In this document: positions 1 through 8,942 of the stretch, piece after piece
How the letters are laid out: each line of letters starts with the position of its first letter
How positions within the stretch are numbered: position 1 is the first letter of the stretch
From: Paraburkholderia sp. SOS3
Lineage (GTDB): Bacteria > Pseudomonadota > Gammaproteobacteria > Burkholderiales > Burkholderiaceae
Reading direction: 5' to 3'
NCBI RefSeq assembly: GCF_001922345.1
Contig: NZ_CP018811.1
Location: 1,922,001 to 1,986,000 of the forward strand
Length of the DNA: 64,000 bases
Notes under the pieces: model-generated
What the model saw: only the letters and a program-made list of their open reading frames with translations
Told to the model about the DNA's origin: nothing
Database searches by the model: none
Made by a program: the position numbers and the translations under genes

Positions 1-1
1 C

Positions 2-103
2 GTTCGCGTTGACACCGAAGCGGATCGTCGTACGGTCGTTGCCGCAGCTCGGGCAGTTATCCAGGAGCATCGGGACGTCATCAAAGCGCTGGCAAAGCGC
101 TGA
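2..103 (+). CDS. C-terminal end of an antitoxin gene (partial, cut by window start)
   Basis: An open frame enters from the left edge and ends with TGA at 101-103. It encodes 33 residues finishing DVIKALAKR. The stop lies 3 bases before the GTG start of the Doc toxin, which is the usual antitoxin-toxin spacing. The fragment is Arg/Ala-rich and helical in character, as expected for the toxin-binding tail of a Phd-type antitoxin. The DNA-binding N-terminus is outside the window, so the antitoxin family is inferred from context. Confidence 0.6.
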   Translation, partial: VRVDTEADRRTVVAAARAVIQEHRDVIKALAKR

Positions 104-106
104 CTT

Positions 107-505
107 GTGCTCGACGCCGCTTTCGTTCTGCAAATTCACGACGAGATTCTGCTTGAAGAGCCAGGCCTCGCCGGTTTCTCCGGCCGAGGCTTTGACGGCT
201 TGCAAAGCACGTTGGCCCGCATTGACAATTGGGCACAATATGCCGGTTTGAACGATGTGTTTGGCATTGCGGCGATGTATGGCGTCGCGATTGCACGAGG
301 TCACGTTTTCAACGACGCGAACAAACGTACGGCCTTGGTCTCTGCCTTGACCTACCTCAGGCTTCAGGGAATCACTGTCGACCGGGATGCGCGACTTGAG
401 GAAATTATGGTCCGGGTCGCCGAAGGGACGATAGGGTTGGAGCGATTCGCGGAAATACTCTGGTTGATCGCCCTTGGGGACGATGATTTCGATCCCCTCG
501 ATTGA
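107..505 (+). CDS. doc: Type II toxin Doc (death-on-curing, Fic/Doc family)
   Basis: This 132-residue protein matches the usual Doc length. The Fic/Doc signature HVFNDANKR lies at residues 66-74, with the catalytic His66, Asp70 and the NKR anchor all present. Doc toxins of this family phosphorylate elongation factor EF-Tu and stop translation until neutralised by the Phd antitoxin. The GTG start at 107 follows the antitoxin stop by 3 bases, so the pair is translationally coupled. A TTG could not be used in this frame nearby. The toxin looks intact. Family assignment is firm; activity and target in this organism are inferred. Confidence 0.88.
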   Translation: MLDAAFVLQIHDEILLEEPGLAGFSGRGFDGLQSTLARIDNWAQYAGLNDVFGIAAMYGVAIARGHVFNDANKRTALVSALTYLRLQGITVDRDARLEEIMVRVAEGTIGLERFAEILWLIALGDDDFDPLD

Positions 506-853
506 GGATGATCCGCGTGCCGTATCTTGGTTTGGGAGGGCCTCCTCCTCACTTGATGCGTCCGACCTGCACCGGGTTTGCGCCCATCGCGCCGAGCCGT
601 ATCTTCCCCGTGATGTGACGGCACGTCACGAAACACGAAGCGGTTTCCTCGCGCGCGCGGCACTCGAGGCATTGGCGCACGCGTAGCAGGCCGATGCCGA
701 ACCCGGCCCGAGCCCGCTGCGGCGGGCTTTTTCCATTTTGCGCAACCCCCTCAAGCCTCGCCCCCAATCTGCCGATATCGTCAGGCAAGCACCAGCGGTT
801 CGCCCACCGTGGCGGCCCGCGGTATCCGGAAACCACCCCTCCGATCACCTTAC
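506..853. other. Intergenic stretch without a recognised gene
   Basis: About 350 bases between the Doc toxin and the next gene. Short open frames occur on both strands but none has a ribosome binding site or a recognisable product. It holds a hairpin terminator at 711-732. Confidence 0.5.
711..732 (+). terminator. Rho-independent terminator
   Basis: A perfect 7-bp stem, AGCCCGC with GCGGGCT around a TGCG loop, is followed by TTTTT. It probably ends the antitoxin-toxin transcript about 200 bases after the Doc stop. Confidence 0.8.
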
Positions 854-1951
854 ATGTCGACTCCTATCAGCGGCAGTACCGTTCCCGGGTTGCTGGGCGC
901 ACTCGATCCTCAGGACCAGTCCGCCAACGCAAACCGGACCAAAGCCAGCCAGGCGGGCACGGCGTCCGATGCCGGCTCGCTCGCGGCCGCCGCGCTTGCC
1001 GCTGCGATGCAGGCGGCCGCAAGCGTAGGTCAGCTTGCACAGGCCTTCGGACAAGCGGCGCAAGGCGCAACGACGGTCGACCCGTCGACCGGCCTGCGCG
1101 AAGTATCGGCGACGTCGAACGCCCAGCTGGGCTCGGCGCTCGACCAGTTTCTCGTGCAAAACGGCTTCAGCCAGCAGCAGGCCGACGCGGCCAGCAAAAG
1201 CTTCGTCGAGCAGTTGCAGAAGGGCGGTCCGGTCGACCTGAACGCGAGCTTCGACGAATCGACGACGGTCGCGACGGCAGTCTCGTCGAGCTACGGCTCG
1301 ACGACGATGTCGGCGTCGTCGGTTGCGGTCAACGAGCGCTCGGGCTCGGTTTCGATCGACTTCGATCCGACAACCGGCAAACTGTCGATTTCGCTGAAGG
1401 AGCAACAGATCAGCTCGGTCACGTCGGTCACCGAAATTTCGGGGCCGGGCGCTGCGGCATTGCCGATCCTCGCGCTGCAGGCGCCGACCGGCATCCTGAA
1501 TCTGCTGCCGGGCCACGCCGGACGCGGCAACGGCGACGGCAATGACGCAACGAACGATCAGAACCCCGCCACGCTGCCCACCGGCGCCAACAACAGCACG
1601 GCCAACGAGGCAGCCCAGGTGTTGAGCCAGTTGCTCGCCGCGCTCGCGCGTCCGACGCTGCACGGCACCGAGGACGCGTCGAACCGGCTGAGCCAGGCGA
1701 ACCGGGACAAGGGCTCGGGAACGGGCAGTGCGGACGGCGCGGACGGTGCGAACGGTGCGGGCGAAACGAACGATGCGCCGTCGTCTGCCGGTCAAGCCGC
1801 TGACGAAGCCATCTCGGTGACGATCGGCTTCACGCAGGCCGTGTCGATCTCGCTGCTCGATCTGAACGGTCATGGGACGACGATCTTCCGGCGGCCGGAT
1901 GGCAACACGGGCGCGATGTCGTTCGAGCCGACGCACGTCGTCGCAAGCTGA
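854..1951 (+). CDS. Hypothetical protein, low-complexity Ala/Ser/Gly/Asn-rich
   Basis: A 365-residue protein of no recognised family. The ATG at 854 is chosen because it is the first ATG before a Pro/Ser/Gly-rich N-terminus; no strong Shine-Dalgarno is visible. Residues 35-75 are Ala-rich and probably helical. The central part is Ser/Thr/Val-rich with alternating beta-like sequence. Around residues 215-310 lies an Asn/Gly/Asp-rich linker, followed by a compact C-terminal segment. There is no signal peptide or membrane segment. The codon use is typical of the neighbours, so it is likely a real, lineage-specific gene rather than a recent import. Confidence 0.7.
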   Translation: MSTPISGSTVPGLLGALDPQDQSANANRTKASQAGTASDAGSLAAAALAAAMQAAASVGQLAQAFGQAAQGATTVDPSTGLREVSATSNAQLGSALDQFLVQNGFSQQQADAASKSFVEQLQKGGPVDLNASFDESTTVATAVSSSYGSTTMSASSVAVNERSGSVSIDFDPTTGKLSISLKEQQISSVTSVTEISGPGAAALPILALQAPTGILNLLPGHAGRGNGDGNDATNDQNPATLPTGANNSTANEAAQVLSQLLAALARPTLHGTEDASNRLSQANRDKGSGTGSADGADGANGAGETNDAPSSAGQAADEAISVTIGFTQAVSISLLDLNGHGTTIFRRPDGNTGAMSFEPTHVVAS

Positions 1952-2147
1952 GCCCAGCTACGCGCGGCGCGATGCGTTCGCGCCGTGCATCACCACAAAT
2001 CGCTTCTGCTCGCGGCAGTCGCGCCCGCCCGCAACGTGCGCAATTGCCAGTCGCCAGTTGCTCGCCATTCGTCTAAAGTAGCCGCTCCATCGTGCCGTCG
2101 TTCGCACGATCGACCCCAAAAAACAACCCAACAGAGGAGCGCAGACC

Positions 2148-2807
2148 ATGCAACTGATCGGCATGCTCGATTCCCCGTTCGTCCGTCGCGTTGCGATCTC
2201 GCTTGCGATGTACGGCATCCCGTACGAGCACCGCGCGCTTTCGGTGTTTCGGCACTTCGACGAATTTGCGAACACGAACCCCGCCGTCAAGGCGCCCACG
2301 CTCATCACCGACGACGGCACGACGTTGACCGACTCGACGCTGATCCTCGACTACCTCGAGCGCATGGCCGCGCCCGAGCGGCGGCTGATGCCTGACGACC
2401 TCGGCGCGCGCGCGAAAGCACTGCATCTGATCGGCTTCGCGCTCGCCGCATGTGAAAAGACCATGCACTCCGTCTACGAAAACATGCTGCGGCCCGAAGA
2501 GAAACGCCATGAGCCGTGGCTCGAGCGCGTGCAGCGGCAGTTGCATGGCGCATATGGTCAGCTGGAAGCGGCGCTCGCCGCGGGCAATGGGGGCAATCAC
2601 AGCGAGGCTGACCAAAGTGGACCGAAATGCGATGCATGGCTCATCGGCGAGCGGATGATGCAGCCCGACATCACGGTTGCGATCGCGTGGCGGTTCACGC
2701 AGTACATGTTGCCGGGCGTCGTCGATCCGGCCCGTTATCCGGCGCTCGCCGCGTTTTCGGCCCGCGCCGAAGCGTTGCCGGTGTTCATCGATACGCCGCT
2801 CGAATAG
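2148..2807 (+). CDS. Glutathione S-transferase family protein
   Basis: A 219-residue protein of normal cytosolic GST length. The N-terminal thioredoxin-like domain (about 1-80) begins MQLIGMLDSPFVRRVAISL, where a Ser follows the sheet in the position of the usual catalytic Ser/Cys. The segment VKAPTL carries the cis-Pro that contacts glutathione, and TDSTLILDYLE is the Glu/Asp-Ser motif that binds its gamma-glutamyl group. The rest is the all-helical C-terminal domain. GAGGAG at 2134-2139 sits 8 bases before ATG. It likely conjugates or reduces small electrophiles with glutathione; the substrate is unknown. Confidence 0.9.
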   Translation: MQLIGMLDSPFVRRVAISLAMYGIPYEHRALSVFRHFDEFANTNPAVKAPTLITDDGTTLTDSTLILDYLERMAAPERRLMPDDLGARAKALHLIGFALAACEKTMHSVYENMLRPEEKRHEPWLERVQRQLHGAYGQLEAALAAGNGGNHSEADQSGPKCDAWLIGERMMQPDITVAIAWRFTQYMLPGVVDPARYPALAAFSARAEALPVFIDTPLE

Positions 2808-2844
2808 CGGCGTCCACCGAACCGCCACGCTCGATGCCGTAACC

Positions 2845-2877
2845 CGGTGCGGTGCGGTGCGGTGCGGTGCGGTGCGG
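2845..2877 (+). repeat. Short tandem repeat, six copies of GGTGC
   Basis: Six uninterrupted copies of the pentamer GGTGC run from 2846 to 2875, followed by GG. The repeat lies between the GST gene and a small open frame. A unit of 5 bases is prone to slipped-strand length change. Confidence 0.9.
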
Positions 2878-3027
2878 CCGCGTGCCGGGATTGTTGTCTC
2901 TCATTGACAAGTGACTTCGCCCTGGCGGCATTTATCCACAGGGCGCCCATCTCTAAAATTGCTTCCATGGAAACGTAGCTTGGCGGCGCGCTCGGGGGTG
3001 TGAGGGCTCCGCGCTTTGGGAGCAGTC

Positions 3028-3234
3028 ATGAAAACCTTGATCGAGCGGCAGATCTACCATCCGGCAGTGGTGCTGCCGATGTTGTCGCTGATGCAAATGA
3101 TGGTGTCGACCGACTTCAATCTTGGCCAGGTTGGCGTACTCGTCGCGACCAATGGGGCGCGCGCCGCACTGCAGCGCTCGCGCGAGCTGATGTGTCAGAT
3201 GGTCTGCCATGGCGACGAAGAACGGGCGCATTGA
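3028..3234 (+). CDS. Small hypothetical protein (68 aa)
   Basis: An open frame starting ATG at 3028 after a weak GGGAG (3018-3022) encodes 68 residues. The middle, residues 12-50, is hydrophobic and Met-rich (VVLPMLSLMQMMV) and the C-terminus carries two Cys and several charged residues. No family is recognised. A strong terminator follows about 100 bases downstream, which supports a transcript here. It may be a genuine short protein; evidence is limited to frame, start and context. Confidence 0.45.
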   Translation: MKTLIERQIYHPAVVLPMLSLMQMMVSTDFNLGQVGVLVATNGARAALQRSRELMCQMVCHGDEERAH

Positions 3235-3333
3235 ATCGGCAACGTTCCAGGTAACAGCAGAGGTTTCGCAAAAGTCGCTAATCGAGCCGCAACAAGGGTC
3301 GAGACTGGCGAGCGCATGACGCGCCGCCGCCAC

Positions 3334-3367
3334 GCAAACCGGGCGCATGTCGCCCGGTTTGCTTTTT
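3334..3367 (+). terminator. Strong Rho-independent terminator
   Basis: A 12-bp perfect stem, GCAAACCGGGCG with CGCCCGGTTTGC around a CATGT loop, is followed by TTTTT. It ends whatever is transcribed from the 3028 region before the oxidoreductase gene. Confidence 0.88.
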
Positions 3368-3467
3368 GTTGCACGCTTCTGGCACGGGGCTCTGCCCCGC
3401 CGCGGGCGCTGCCATCGCGAGGCTGGCGTAAGATGACCGATCCTCGACCGCGCTTGGGAGATCCGCC

Positions 3468-4868
3468 ATGCCACAGCATTTCGACGCAATCGTGATCGGT
3501 ACAGGACAAGGCGGTTCGCCGCTTGCGGTACGGCTCGGCAAGAGCGGCCGCAAGACCGCCATTGTCGAGCGCGAACTATTCGGCGGCACCTGCGTGAACG
3601 TCGGTTGCACGCCGACCAAGGCTTATGTCGCGAGCGCGCGCGCCGCGCATGTGGCGCGCAACGCCGCTGCATACGGCGTGCACGTGAGCGGCGATGTGAC
3701 GGTCGATCTCGCCGAGGTGAAGGCGCGCAAGGATCGCATCATCGGCCAGTCGCGCACCGGCGTCGAGAAGTGGCTGCGCTCGACGCAAAACGTGTCGGTG
3801 TTCAACGGCCATGCACGGTTTACCGGCCCGCATCGAATCTCGATTGCCGATCATGAAGGCCGCATCGTCGACGCACTCAGTGCGGACGAATTTTTTCTGA
3901 ACACCGGCACACGTCCGGTCATTCCGCGCATCGACGGGCTCGAGCGGATCCGTTACTTCACGAACTCGTCGCTGCTCGATCTGACCGAGCTGCCCGAGCA
4001 TCTCGTGATTGTCGGCGCGAGCTATATCGCGCTCGAGTTCGCGCAGGTGTTTCGCCGCTTCGGCAGCCGCGTCACGGTGCTCGCGCGCGGCGAGCGCGTG
4101 TTGTCGCGCGAAGATGCGGACTTCTCGGACGCCGTGCAAAAGGTGCTCGCGCGCGAGGGCATCGCGTTTCGTTTTAGTTCGGAGCCTGTGCGCATCGAGC
4201 CGCTCGATGGCGACGGTGCGACGGCTGCGCGCGTGTCGTGTGCTTCCGGTATTCCCGTGGAAGGATCGCATCTGCTGTTCGCAACGGGCCGCCGGCCGAA
4301 CACCGACGATCTCGGCCTCGATGCCGCCGGGGTCCACGTGGACGGGCACGGCACGATTCCGGTCGACGGCCAGTTGCGCACGAATGTGCCCGGCATCTGG
4401 GCGATCGGCGACGTCAACGGCCGCGGCGCATTCACGCACACCTCCTACGACGATTTCCAGATCGTCGCGGCGAATCTGCTCGATAACGGCCAGCGCAGCG
4501 CCGACGACCGCATCATGGCGTACGCGGTGTTCGTCGACCCGCCGCTCGCGCGTGTCGGTCTATCGGAAACGGAGGTTCGCCGGTCGGGTCGCGCAGCGCT
4601 GATCTCGACGATGCCGATGACGCGCGTCGGCCGCGCGCGCGAGCGCGGCGAGACCGACGGCTTCATGAAGGTGCTCGTCGATGCGCAGACGAAACAGATT
4701 CTCGGCGCGACGATTCTCGGCATCGAAGGCGACGAGGCGATTCACACGATCATCGACATCATGACGGCGCGCGCGCCGTATCCGACGCTGCAATTCGCGG
4801 TGCACATCCACCCGACGATCAGCGAGCTCGTGCCGACGCTGCTCGACGGTTTGAAGTCGCTCGAGTAA
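3468..4868 (+). CDS. FAD-dependent pyridine nucleotide-disulfide oxidoreductase (mercuric reductase-like)
   Basis: A 466-residue class I flavoprotein disulfide reductase. The FAD-binding fold starts at residue 7 (IVIGTGQGG). The redox-active disulfide is in GGTCVNVGCTPTK, residues about 40-52. The NAD(P) fold has VIVGASYIALE, the second FAD motif is AIGDVNG, and the C-terminal dimer domain carries HIHPTISE with the His-Glu pair. There is no N-terminal heavy-metal domain and no vicinal C-terminal Cys pair, so Hg(II) reduction is doubtful; RclA-like or general reductase function fits better. GGGAGA precedes ATG. It begins a probable four-gene operon ending at 6434. Confidence 0.88.
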   Translation: MPQHFDAIVIGTGQGGSPLAVRLGKSGRKTAIVERELFGGTCVNVGCTPTKAYVASARAAHVARNAAAYGVHVSGDVTVDLAEVKARKDRIIGQSRTGVEKWLRSTQNVSVFNGHARFTGPHRISIADHEGRIVDALSADEFFLNTGTRPVIPRIDGLERIRYFTNSSLLDLTELPEHLVIVGASYIALEFAQVFRRFGSRVTVLARGERVLSREDADFSDAVQKVLAREGIAFRFSSEPVRIEPLDGDGATAARVSCASGIPVEGSHLLFATGRRPNTDDLGLDAAGVHVDGHGTIPVDGQLRTNVPGIWAIGDVNGRGAFTHTSYDDFQIVAANLLDNGQRSADDRIMAYAVFVDPPLARVGLSETEVRRSGRAALISTMPMTRVGRARERGETDGFMKVLVDAQTKQILGATILGIEGDEAIHTIIDIMTARAPYPTLQFAVHIHPTISELVPTLLDGLKSLE

Positions 4869-4879
4869 GGCGCGCTCGC

Positions 4880-5284
4880 ATGACATCCGCCGCAAAGGAG
4901 CCGCTGCCCGCCACCGCAGCGGGCAATCTGTTCGGCGCGGTCGAACCGGGTCCGCTCGAGCATGTCGACGTGCTCGTCGAGCGCGGCGACCTGACGGTCG
5001 AGCGCATCGTGTCGATGGCGCATGCGAGTGCACCGGACTTCTGGTACGACAGCCCGCGCGAAGAATGGGTCGTGCTGCTCAGCGGCGCGGCTGCGCTCGA
5101 GTTCGAGCATGGCGAAGCACTGCACGAGATGCGGCCCGGCGACTATATCCGCATCGAGGCGCATCGCCGGCATCGCGTCGCGTGGACGCATCCCGCTCAG
5201 CCGTCCGTGTGGCTGGCCGTTCACTACGGCGCGGCGGCGTCCATGCTCGAACCCGAGGTCGACAAGTTGCCGGATGATCGCTGA
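4880..5284 (+). CDS. Cupin domain-containing protein
   Basis: A 134-residue single-domain cupin. It starts 11 bases after the oxidoreductase stop, so it is probably cotranscribed. The conserved core is visible: EEWVVLLSG (cupin motif 1 region), GDYIRIEAHRRHRVAW with the Gly-Asp turn, and a C-terminal strand. The metal-binding His/Glu set is partly kept: the motif-2 His residues are present (AHRRHRVAW), but the first motif lacks the usual HxH. The role is unknown; small cupins of this type act as sensors or small-molecule enzymes. Confidence 0.82.
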   Translation: MTSAAKEPLPATAAGNLFGAVEPGPLEHVDVLVERGDLTVERIVSMAHASAPDFWYDSPREEWVVLLSGAAALEFEHGEALHEMRPGDYIRIEAHRRHRVAWTHPAQPSVWLAVHYGAAASMLEPEVDKLPDDR

Positions 5285-5357
5285 TAATCGGCCGCAGCGC
5301 GCCTGCTTGCCGCGCATACACCGTCGTCATCGAATCGATCAACAAGGAAACCGGCAG

Positions 5358-5936
5358 ATGGGCAAAGGGCGTATCGAAGCGTTCAGCGACGGCGTGATCG
5401 CCATCATCATCACGATCATGGTGCTCGAACTCAAGGTGCCCGAAGGGTTCGATCTCGAGTCGCTGCGCCCCGTCGTGCCGGTGTTCTGCGCGTATGTGCT
5501 GAGCTTTATCTACGTCGGCATCTACTGGAACAACCATCACCATATGTTCCATACCGTGCAGAAGGTCAACGGCGCGACGCTATGGGCCAATCTGCATCTG
5601 CTGTTCTGGCTGTCGCTGCTGCCTGCGGTCACGCACTGGCTCGGCGAAAGTCATCTGGCCGCGTGGCCGACCGCGTTCTATGGCCTCGTGCTGTTCATGT
5701 CGGCGATCGCGTATTTCATTCTTGCGCACGTGATGATTCGCCAGCACGGTCCCGACTCGACGCTTGCCCGTGCGCTCGGCAGCGACAGGAAAGGCAAGCT
5801 TTCCGTGGTGCTGTATCTGGCGGGCGTCGTGTTCGCGTTCGTGCTGCCTTCGGTGTCGGCTGCGCTGTACACGCTCACCGCGGCGATCTGGCTCGTACCC
5901 GACCGGCGCATCGAACACGTGCTCAAGGAGGAGTGA
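5358..5936 (+). CDS. TMEM175 family potassium channel-like membrane protein (DUF1211)
   Basis: A 192-residue integral membrane protein with about six hydrophobic segments. The family signature RxxxFSDGVxAIxIT sits in the first helix (RIEAFSDGVIAIIIT, residues 5-19), followed by VLELKVP. Bacterial TMEM175 proteins form tetrameric K+-conducting channels. A His-rich loop (WNNHHHMFH) follows helix 2, as is common in the family. ATG at 5358 is used because the signature must be near the N-terminus; the longer open frame upstream overlaps the cupin gene. It precedes the phosphoesterase gene by only 6 bases. Confidence 0.88.
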   Translation: MGKGRIEAFSDGVIAIIITIMVLELKVPEGFDLESLRPVVPVFCAYVLSFIYVGIYWNNHHHMFHTVQKVNGATLWANLHLLFWLSLLPAVTHWLGESHLAAWPTAFYGLVLFMSAIAYFILAHVMIRQHGPDSTLARALGSDRKGKLSVVLYLAGVVFAFVLPSVSAALYTLTAAIWLVPDRRIEHVLKEE

Positions 5937-5942
5937 AGGGCG

Positions 5943-6434
5943 ATGGGTGCGACGTCTTCCGTCGGTTCGAAAGCGGCTCGCATCGGCCTCATTTCCGATA
6001 CGCATAACCTCGTGCGGCCCGAGGCGCTGCGGCATCTCGAAGGTTGCGACGCCATCGTTCATGCGGGCGACATCTGCGAGCCCGCGGTGCTCGACGCATT
6101 GCGCGCAATCGCGCCGCTCACGGCCGTGCGCGGCAACAACGACATCGGCGCATGGGCCGCGGCGTTGCCGACGCACGCAACGCTCACGGTGCAGGACGTG
6201 ACGATTCTCGTCGTGCACGATATCGCCGATGTCGGCAAGAACGTACAGCGCGACGGCGTGCGCATCGTCGTCACCGGCCATTCTCACAAGCCGCTGATCG
6301 ACGAGCGCGACGGCGTGTTGTACGTGAACCCCGGTAGCGCCGGACCAAGACGTTTCAAACTGCCCATCTCCGCCGGCCTGCTGCTGATCGATGGTGCACG
6401 GGTACGTGCGACGCTGCATACGTTGATTGCCTGA
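5943..6434 (+). CDS. Metallophosphoesterase, YfcE/MJ0936 family
   Basis: A 163-residue calcineurin-like phosphoesterase of the YfcE type. The metal ligands are visible: SDTHN near residue 19, HAGDIC, RGNND (the GNxD motif), HD and GHSHKP. Family members hydrolyse phosphodiesters with Mn2+; the natural substrate is not established. NPGSAGPRR near the C-terminus is the usual YfcE loop. It is the last gene of the run beginning at 3468. Confidence 0.9.
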   Translation: MGATSSVGSKAARIGLISDTHNLVRPEALRHLEGCDAIVHAGDICEPAVLDALRAIAPLTAVRGNNDIGAWAAALPTHATLTVQDVTILVVHDIADVGKNVQRDGVRIVVTGHSHKPLIDERDGVLYVNPGSAGPRRFKLPISAGLLLIDGARVRATLHTLIA

Positions 6435-6670
6435 CGGCATCGCTTCGCAAGCGCGCGAAGGCGCGTTGATCTCGCGATTGCCCGTCCCCCGTCTCTCTCA
6501 GGCGTGCGCAAAGCATTTCGTTCCGCGGCACGACCCTTGCTAAATCTGCTTGTCAGGAAGCATCGGCACGCGCGGCATCCCCGTCGCGCGCGCATGCGCT
6601 TTGCAGGTTTCATTTAACAACTGCGCGGCCTGGCAATGCCAGGCGAGGGATAAGCGCAAAGGGAGGAGCC

Positions 6671-7075
6671 GTGATCCAGCGACCGATTTCCATGTTGATG
6701 GCCGGACTCGTCGCGGCAGGCGCGACGATGGGCGCGGCGACGAGCGCGATCGCGCAAGGCGCGCCGCAGTCGGTAACGGAACGGCGCGTCGACGTCGTTC
6801 AGACGGGGCAAGGTTTTCGCGCGTCGAAGCTGTCCGGCGCGACCGTGTACAACCGCGACAAGGATCGCATCGGCACGATCGACGACCTGATTCTCTCGCC
6901 ATCGGATCGCAATGCGTTCGCGATCCTGTCCGTGGGCGGCTTTCTCGGAATGGGCAAGCACTACGTCGCGATACCGTTTAGCAGCCTGCAAATCAGCGAC
7001 AAACAGGTCATGCTGCCCGATGCGACGAAGCAGTCGATCGAGGCGCTACCCGAATTCAAATACGCGCCGGACTGA
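6671..7075 (+). CDS. Exported PRC-barrel domain protein
   Basis: A 134-residue protein starting with GTG after a strong GGGAGGAG. Residues 1-28 form a signal peptide ending SAIAQG. The PRC-barrel core spans about 50-125, with KLSGATVYNRDKDRIGTIDDLIL typical of the fold's first strands (Gly-Thr-Ile-Asp). PRC-barrels bind small ligands or RNA or act as assembly domains; here the export signal points to the periplasm, perhaps in envelope stress. It is a single gene. Confidence 0.85.
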   Translation: MIQRPISMLMAGLVAAGATMGAATSAIAQGAPQSVTERRVDVVQTGQGFRASKLSGATVYNRDKDRIGTIDDLILSPSDRNAFAILSVGGFLGMGKHYVAIPFSSLQISDKQVMLPDATKQSIEALPEFKYAPD

Positions 7076-7100
7076 ACGCCGGCGCGCCTTCGAGCCTTAA

Positions 7101-8570
7101 TCAGGCCCGCACGGCAGCCGTGGCCGCATAGGCTTCGTCGAGTTCTTCGGCCTCGCGCTGGCCGCGCAGCACCGCATGCGCTTCGGCGCGCGTCGCGACG
7201 CACGGCGCCGAGCCGAGCAGCGGCTTCTTCGCGGTCTCGCGCAACGCGACCACCGACACGATGCCGATCAGCGACGCGCCCATCAGGTAGTACGCGGGCA
7301 TCATCAGATTGCCCGTGTGCTCGACGAGCCACGCCGCGACGAGCGGCGTCGTGCCGCCGAACAGCGACACCGACACGTTGAAGCCGATGGCGAGCGCGCC
7401 ATAGCGGATTCTCGTCGGGAACAGCGCGGGCAGTGCCGACGGCATGACGCCGGTGAACGTCGAGAGCAGCGCGCCGAGAATCAGCAGCCCGGTAAAAACC
7501 GGCAGCACCGTACCCACGCGGATCAGCAGCAGCGCGGGCGCCGCCAGCACGAACAGGCCCACGCAGCCGAACAGCATCACGGGCTTGCGGCCGATCGCGT
7601 CCGACAGACGGCCGGCGAAGAGCGTCATCGGCATCATCAGCACCATCACGAGCAGCACGAGGAACAGGCCGTGCGTTTCGTTGAAGTGCAGCGTTGCCGA
7701 CAGATAGCTCGGCAGATAGGACAGCGCCATATAGTCGGTCACGTTGAAGATCAGCACGAGACCCACGCACAGCAGCAGCGGCTTCCATTGCTGCGCGAGC
7801 AGCTCGCGCAGCGTCTGTGTCGGACGCGACTTTTCTTCGGCCTCGCGTGCTTCGGCTTCTTTCCTGAACGCCGGCGTTTCTTCGAGCTTCAGACGGATAT
7901 AGAGGCCGACGAGCCCGAGCGGACCCGCGATCATGAACGGCACGCGCCAGCCCCACGACAGCAACGCGTCCTGCGACAGCGTCGCCGTCAGCACCGCAAC
8001 GGTGCCCGCGCCGAGGATATAGCCGACCAGCGTGCCGAATTCGAGGAAGCTGCCCATGAAGCCGCGCCGCCGGTCGGTCGAAAACTCGGCGATGAAGGTG
8101 GCTGCGCCGCCGTATTCGCCGCCCGTCGAAAAGCCTTGCACGAGGCGCGCGACGAGCAGCAACACGGGCGCCATCACGCCGATCGACGTATAGCTCGGAA
8201 TCAGGCCGATCGCGAACGTGCCGACCGCCATCATGATCATCGTCATCGCGAGTACGCGCTGGCGCCCGATGCGGTCGCCCAGAGGGCCGAACACCATGCC
8301 GCCGATCGGCCGCACGAGAAAGGCGGCTGCGAACGTGCCGAAGGTGGCGATCAGCTGTGCGGACGGGCTGCTGGACGGAAAGAACACTTTGCCGAGCGTG
8401 ACGGCGATGTAGCTGTACACGCCGAAGTCGAACCATTCCATGGCGTTGCCGAGCGCCATGGCGCCGACGGCACGTTTGAGAAGGCTGTTGTCGACGATCG
8501 TGATGTCGTCGAGCGAAAGACGGTTGTCGTTATTGTTGTGTCGCCAGAAGCCGTTGCTGGAAGCGGTCAA
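7101..8570 (-). CDS. MFS transporter, metabolite:H+ symporter (ProP/KgtP type)
   Basis: A 489-residue, 12-helix permease. The N-terminal family pattern GNAMEWFDFGVYSY, the loop motif GxxxDRIGRQ after helix 2, and the repeated GRLSDAIGRKP in the second half mark the metabolite:H+ symporter family, which includes ProP (osmolytes) and KgtP (alpha-ketoglutarate). The TTG at 8570 is preferred because GGAG lies 9 bases upstream; a GTG at 8618 would add 16 residues. The transported compound cannot be told. An extended charged C-terminal tail (last about 40 residues) resembles the ProP tail but has no clear coiled-coil heptads. Confidence 0.88.
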   Translation of the reverse strand: MTASSNGFWRHNNNDNRLSLDDITIVDNSLLKRAVGAMALGNAMEWFDFGVYSYIAVTLGKVFFPSSSPSAQLIATFGTFAAAFLVRPIGGMVFGPLGDRIGRQRVLAMTMIMMAVGTFAIGLIPSYTSIGVMAPVLLLVARLVQGFSTGGEYGGAATFIAEFSTDRRRGFMGSFLEFGTLVGYILGAGTVAVLTATLSQDALLSWGWRVPFMIAGPLGLVGLYIRLKLEETPAFRKEAEAREAEEKSRPTQTLRELLAQQWKPLLLCVGLVLIFNVTDYMALSYLPSYLSATLHFNETHGLFLVLLVMVLMMPMTLFAGRLSDAIGRKPVMLFGCVGLFVLAAPALLLIRVGTVLPVFTGLLILGALLSTFTGVMPSALPALFPTRIRYGALAIGFNVSVSLFGGTTPLVAAWLVEHTGNLMMPAYYLMGASLIGIVSVVALRETAKKPLLGSAPCVATRAEAHAVLRGQREAEELDEAYAATAAVRA

Positions 8571-8942
8571 GGTGAAAATCTCCAATGACTGCGGCCGAAC
8601 GCCGATGCGTTGAGCCACGGGTGCTGGGAAAAGTGCGGTTTCGTCGACGGCCTGGTACCGGTTCCCGTGGATCCGGGCCTGATGTGCGGCGGGCGCAAAA
8701 AGTAGAACGCCCCGTGCGTCGCGGGTCGTCGCGAAAGTGCACTCGGTTGGGTACTGCTGCAGGTTTGCATCGCGTCGCGGTAAACCGCAGACCCGCGTAG
8801 CGGGCGCAGATGCAGGATGGCGTGGGCAATCGGGCGGTTTGCCGCGATTGCTTGCGCCGGTTGAAGGGCTGGCGGCGACGCTCAGCCTTCCGTTGAAAAC
8901 GATTCGCTACCGGGAGCGGACAGTGCGGCGCGCGTGCGCGAG

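Noticed and set aside
3468..4868. Naming the flavoprotein as mercuric reductase (merA)
   Set aside because: There is no N-terminal metal-binding domain, no C-terminal vicinal Cys pair, and no mer genes nearby.
7176..8588. A 470-codon plus-strand open frame opposite the MFS gene
   Set aside because: Rich in His, Gln and Arg with no structure; the transporter on the other strand is clear.
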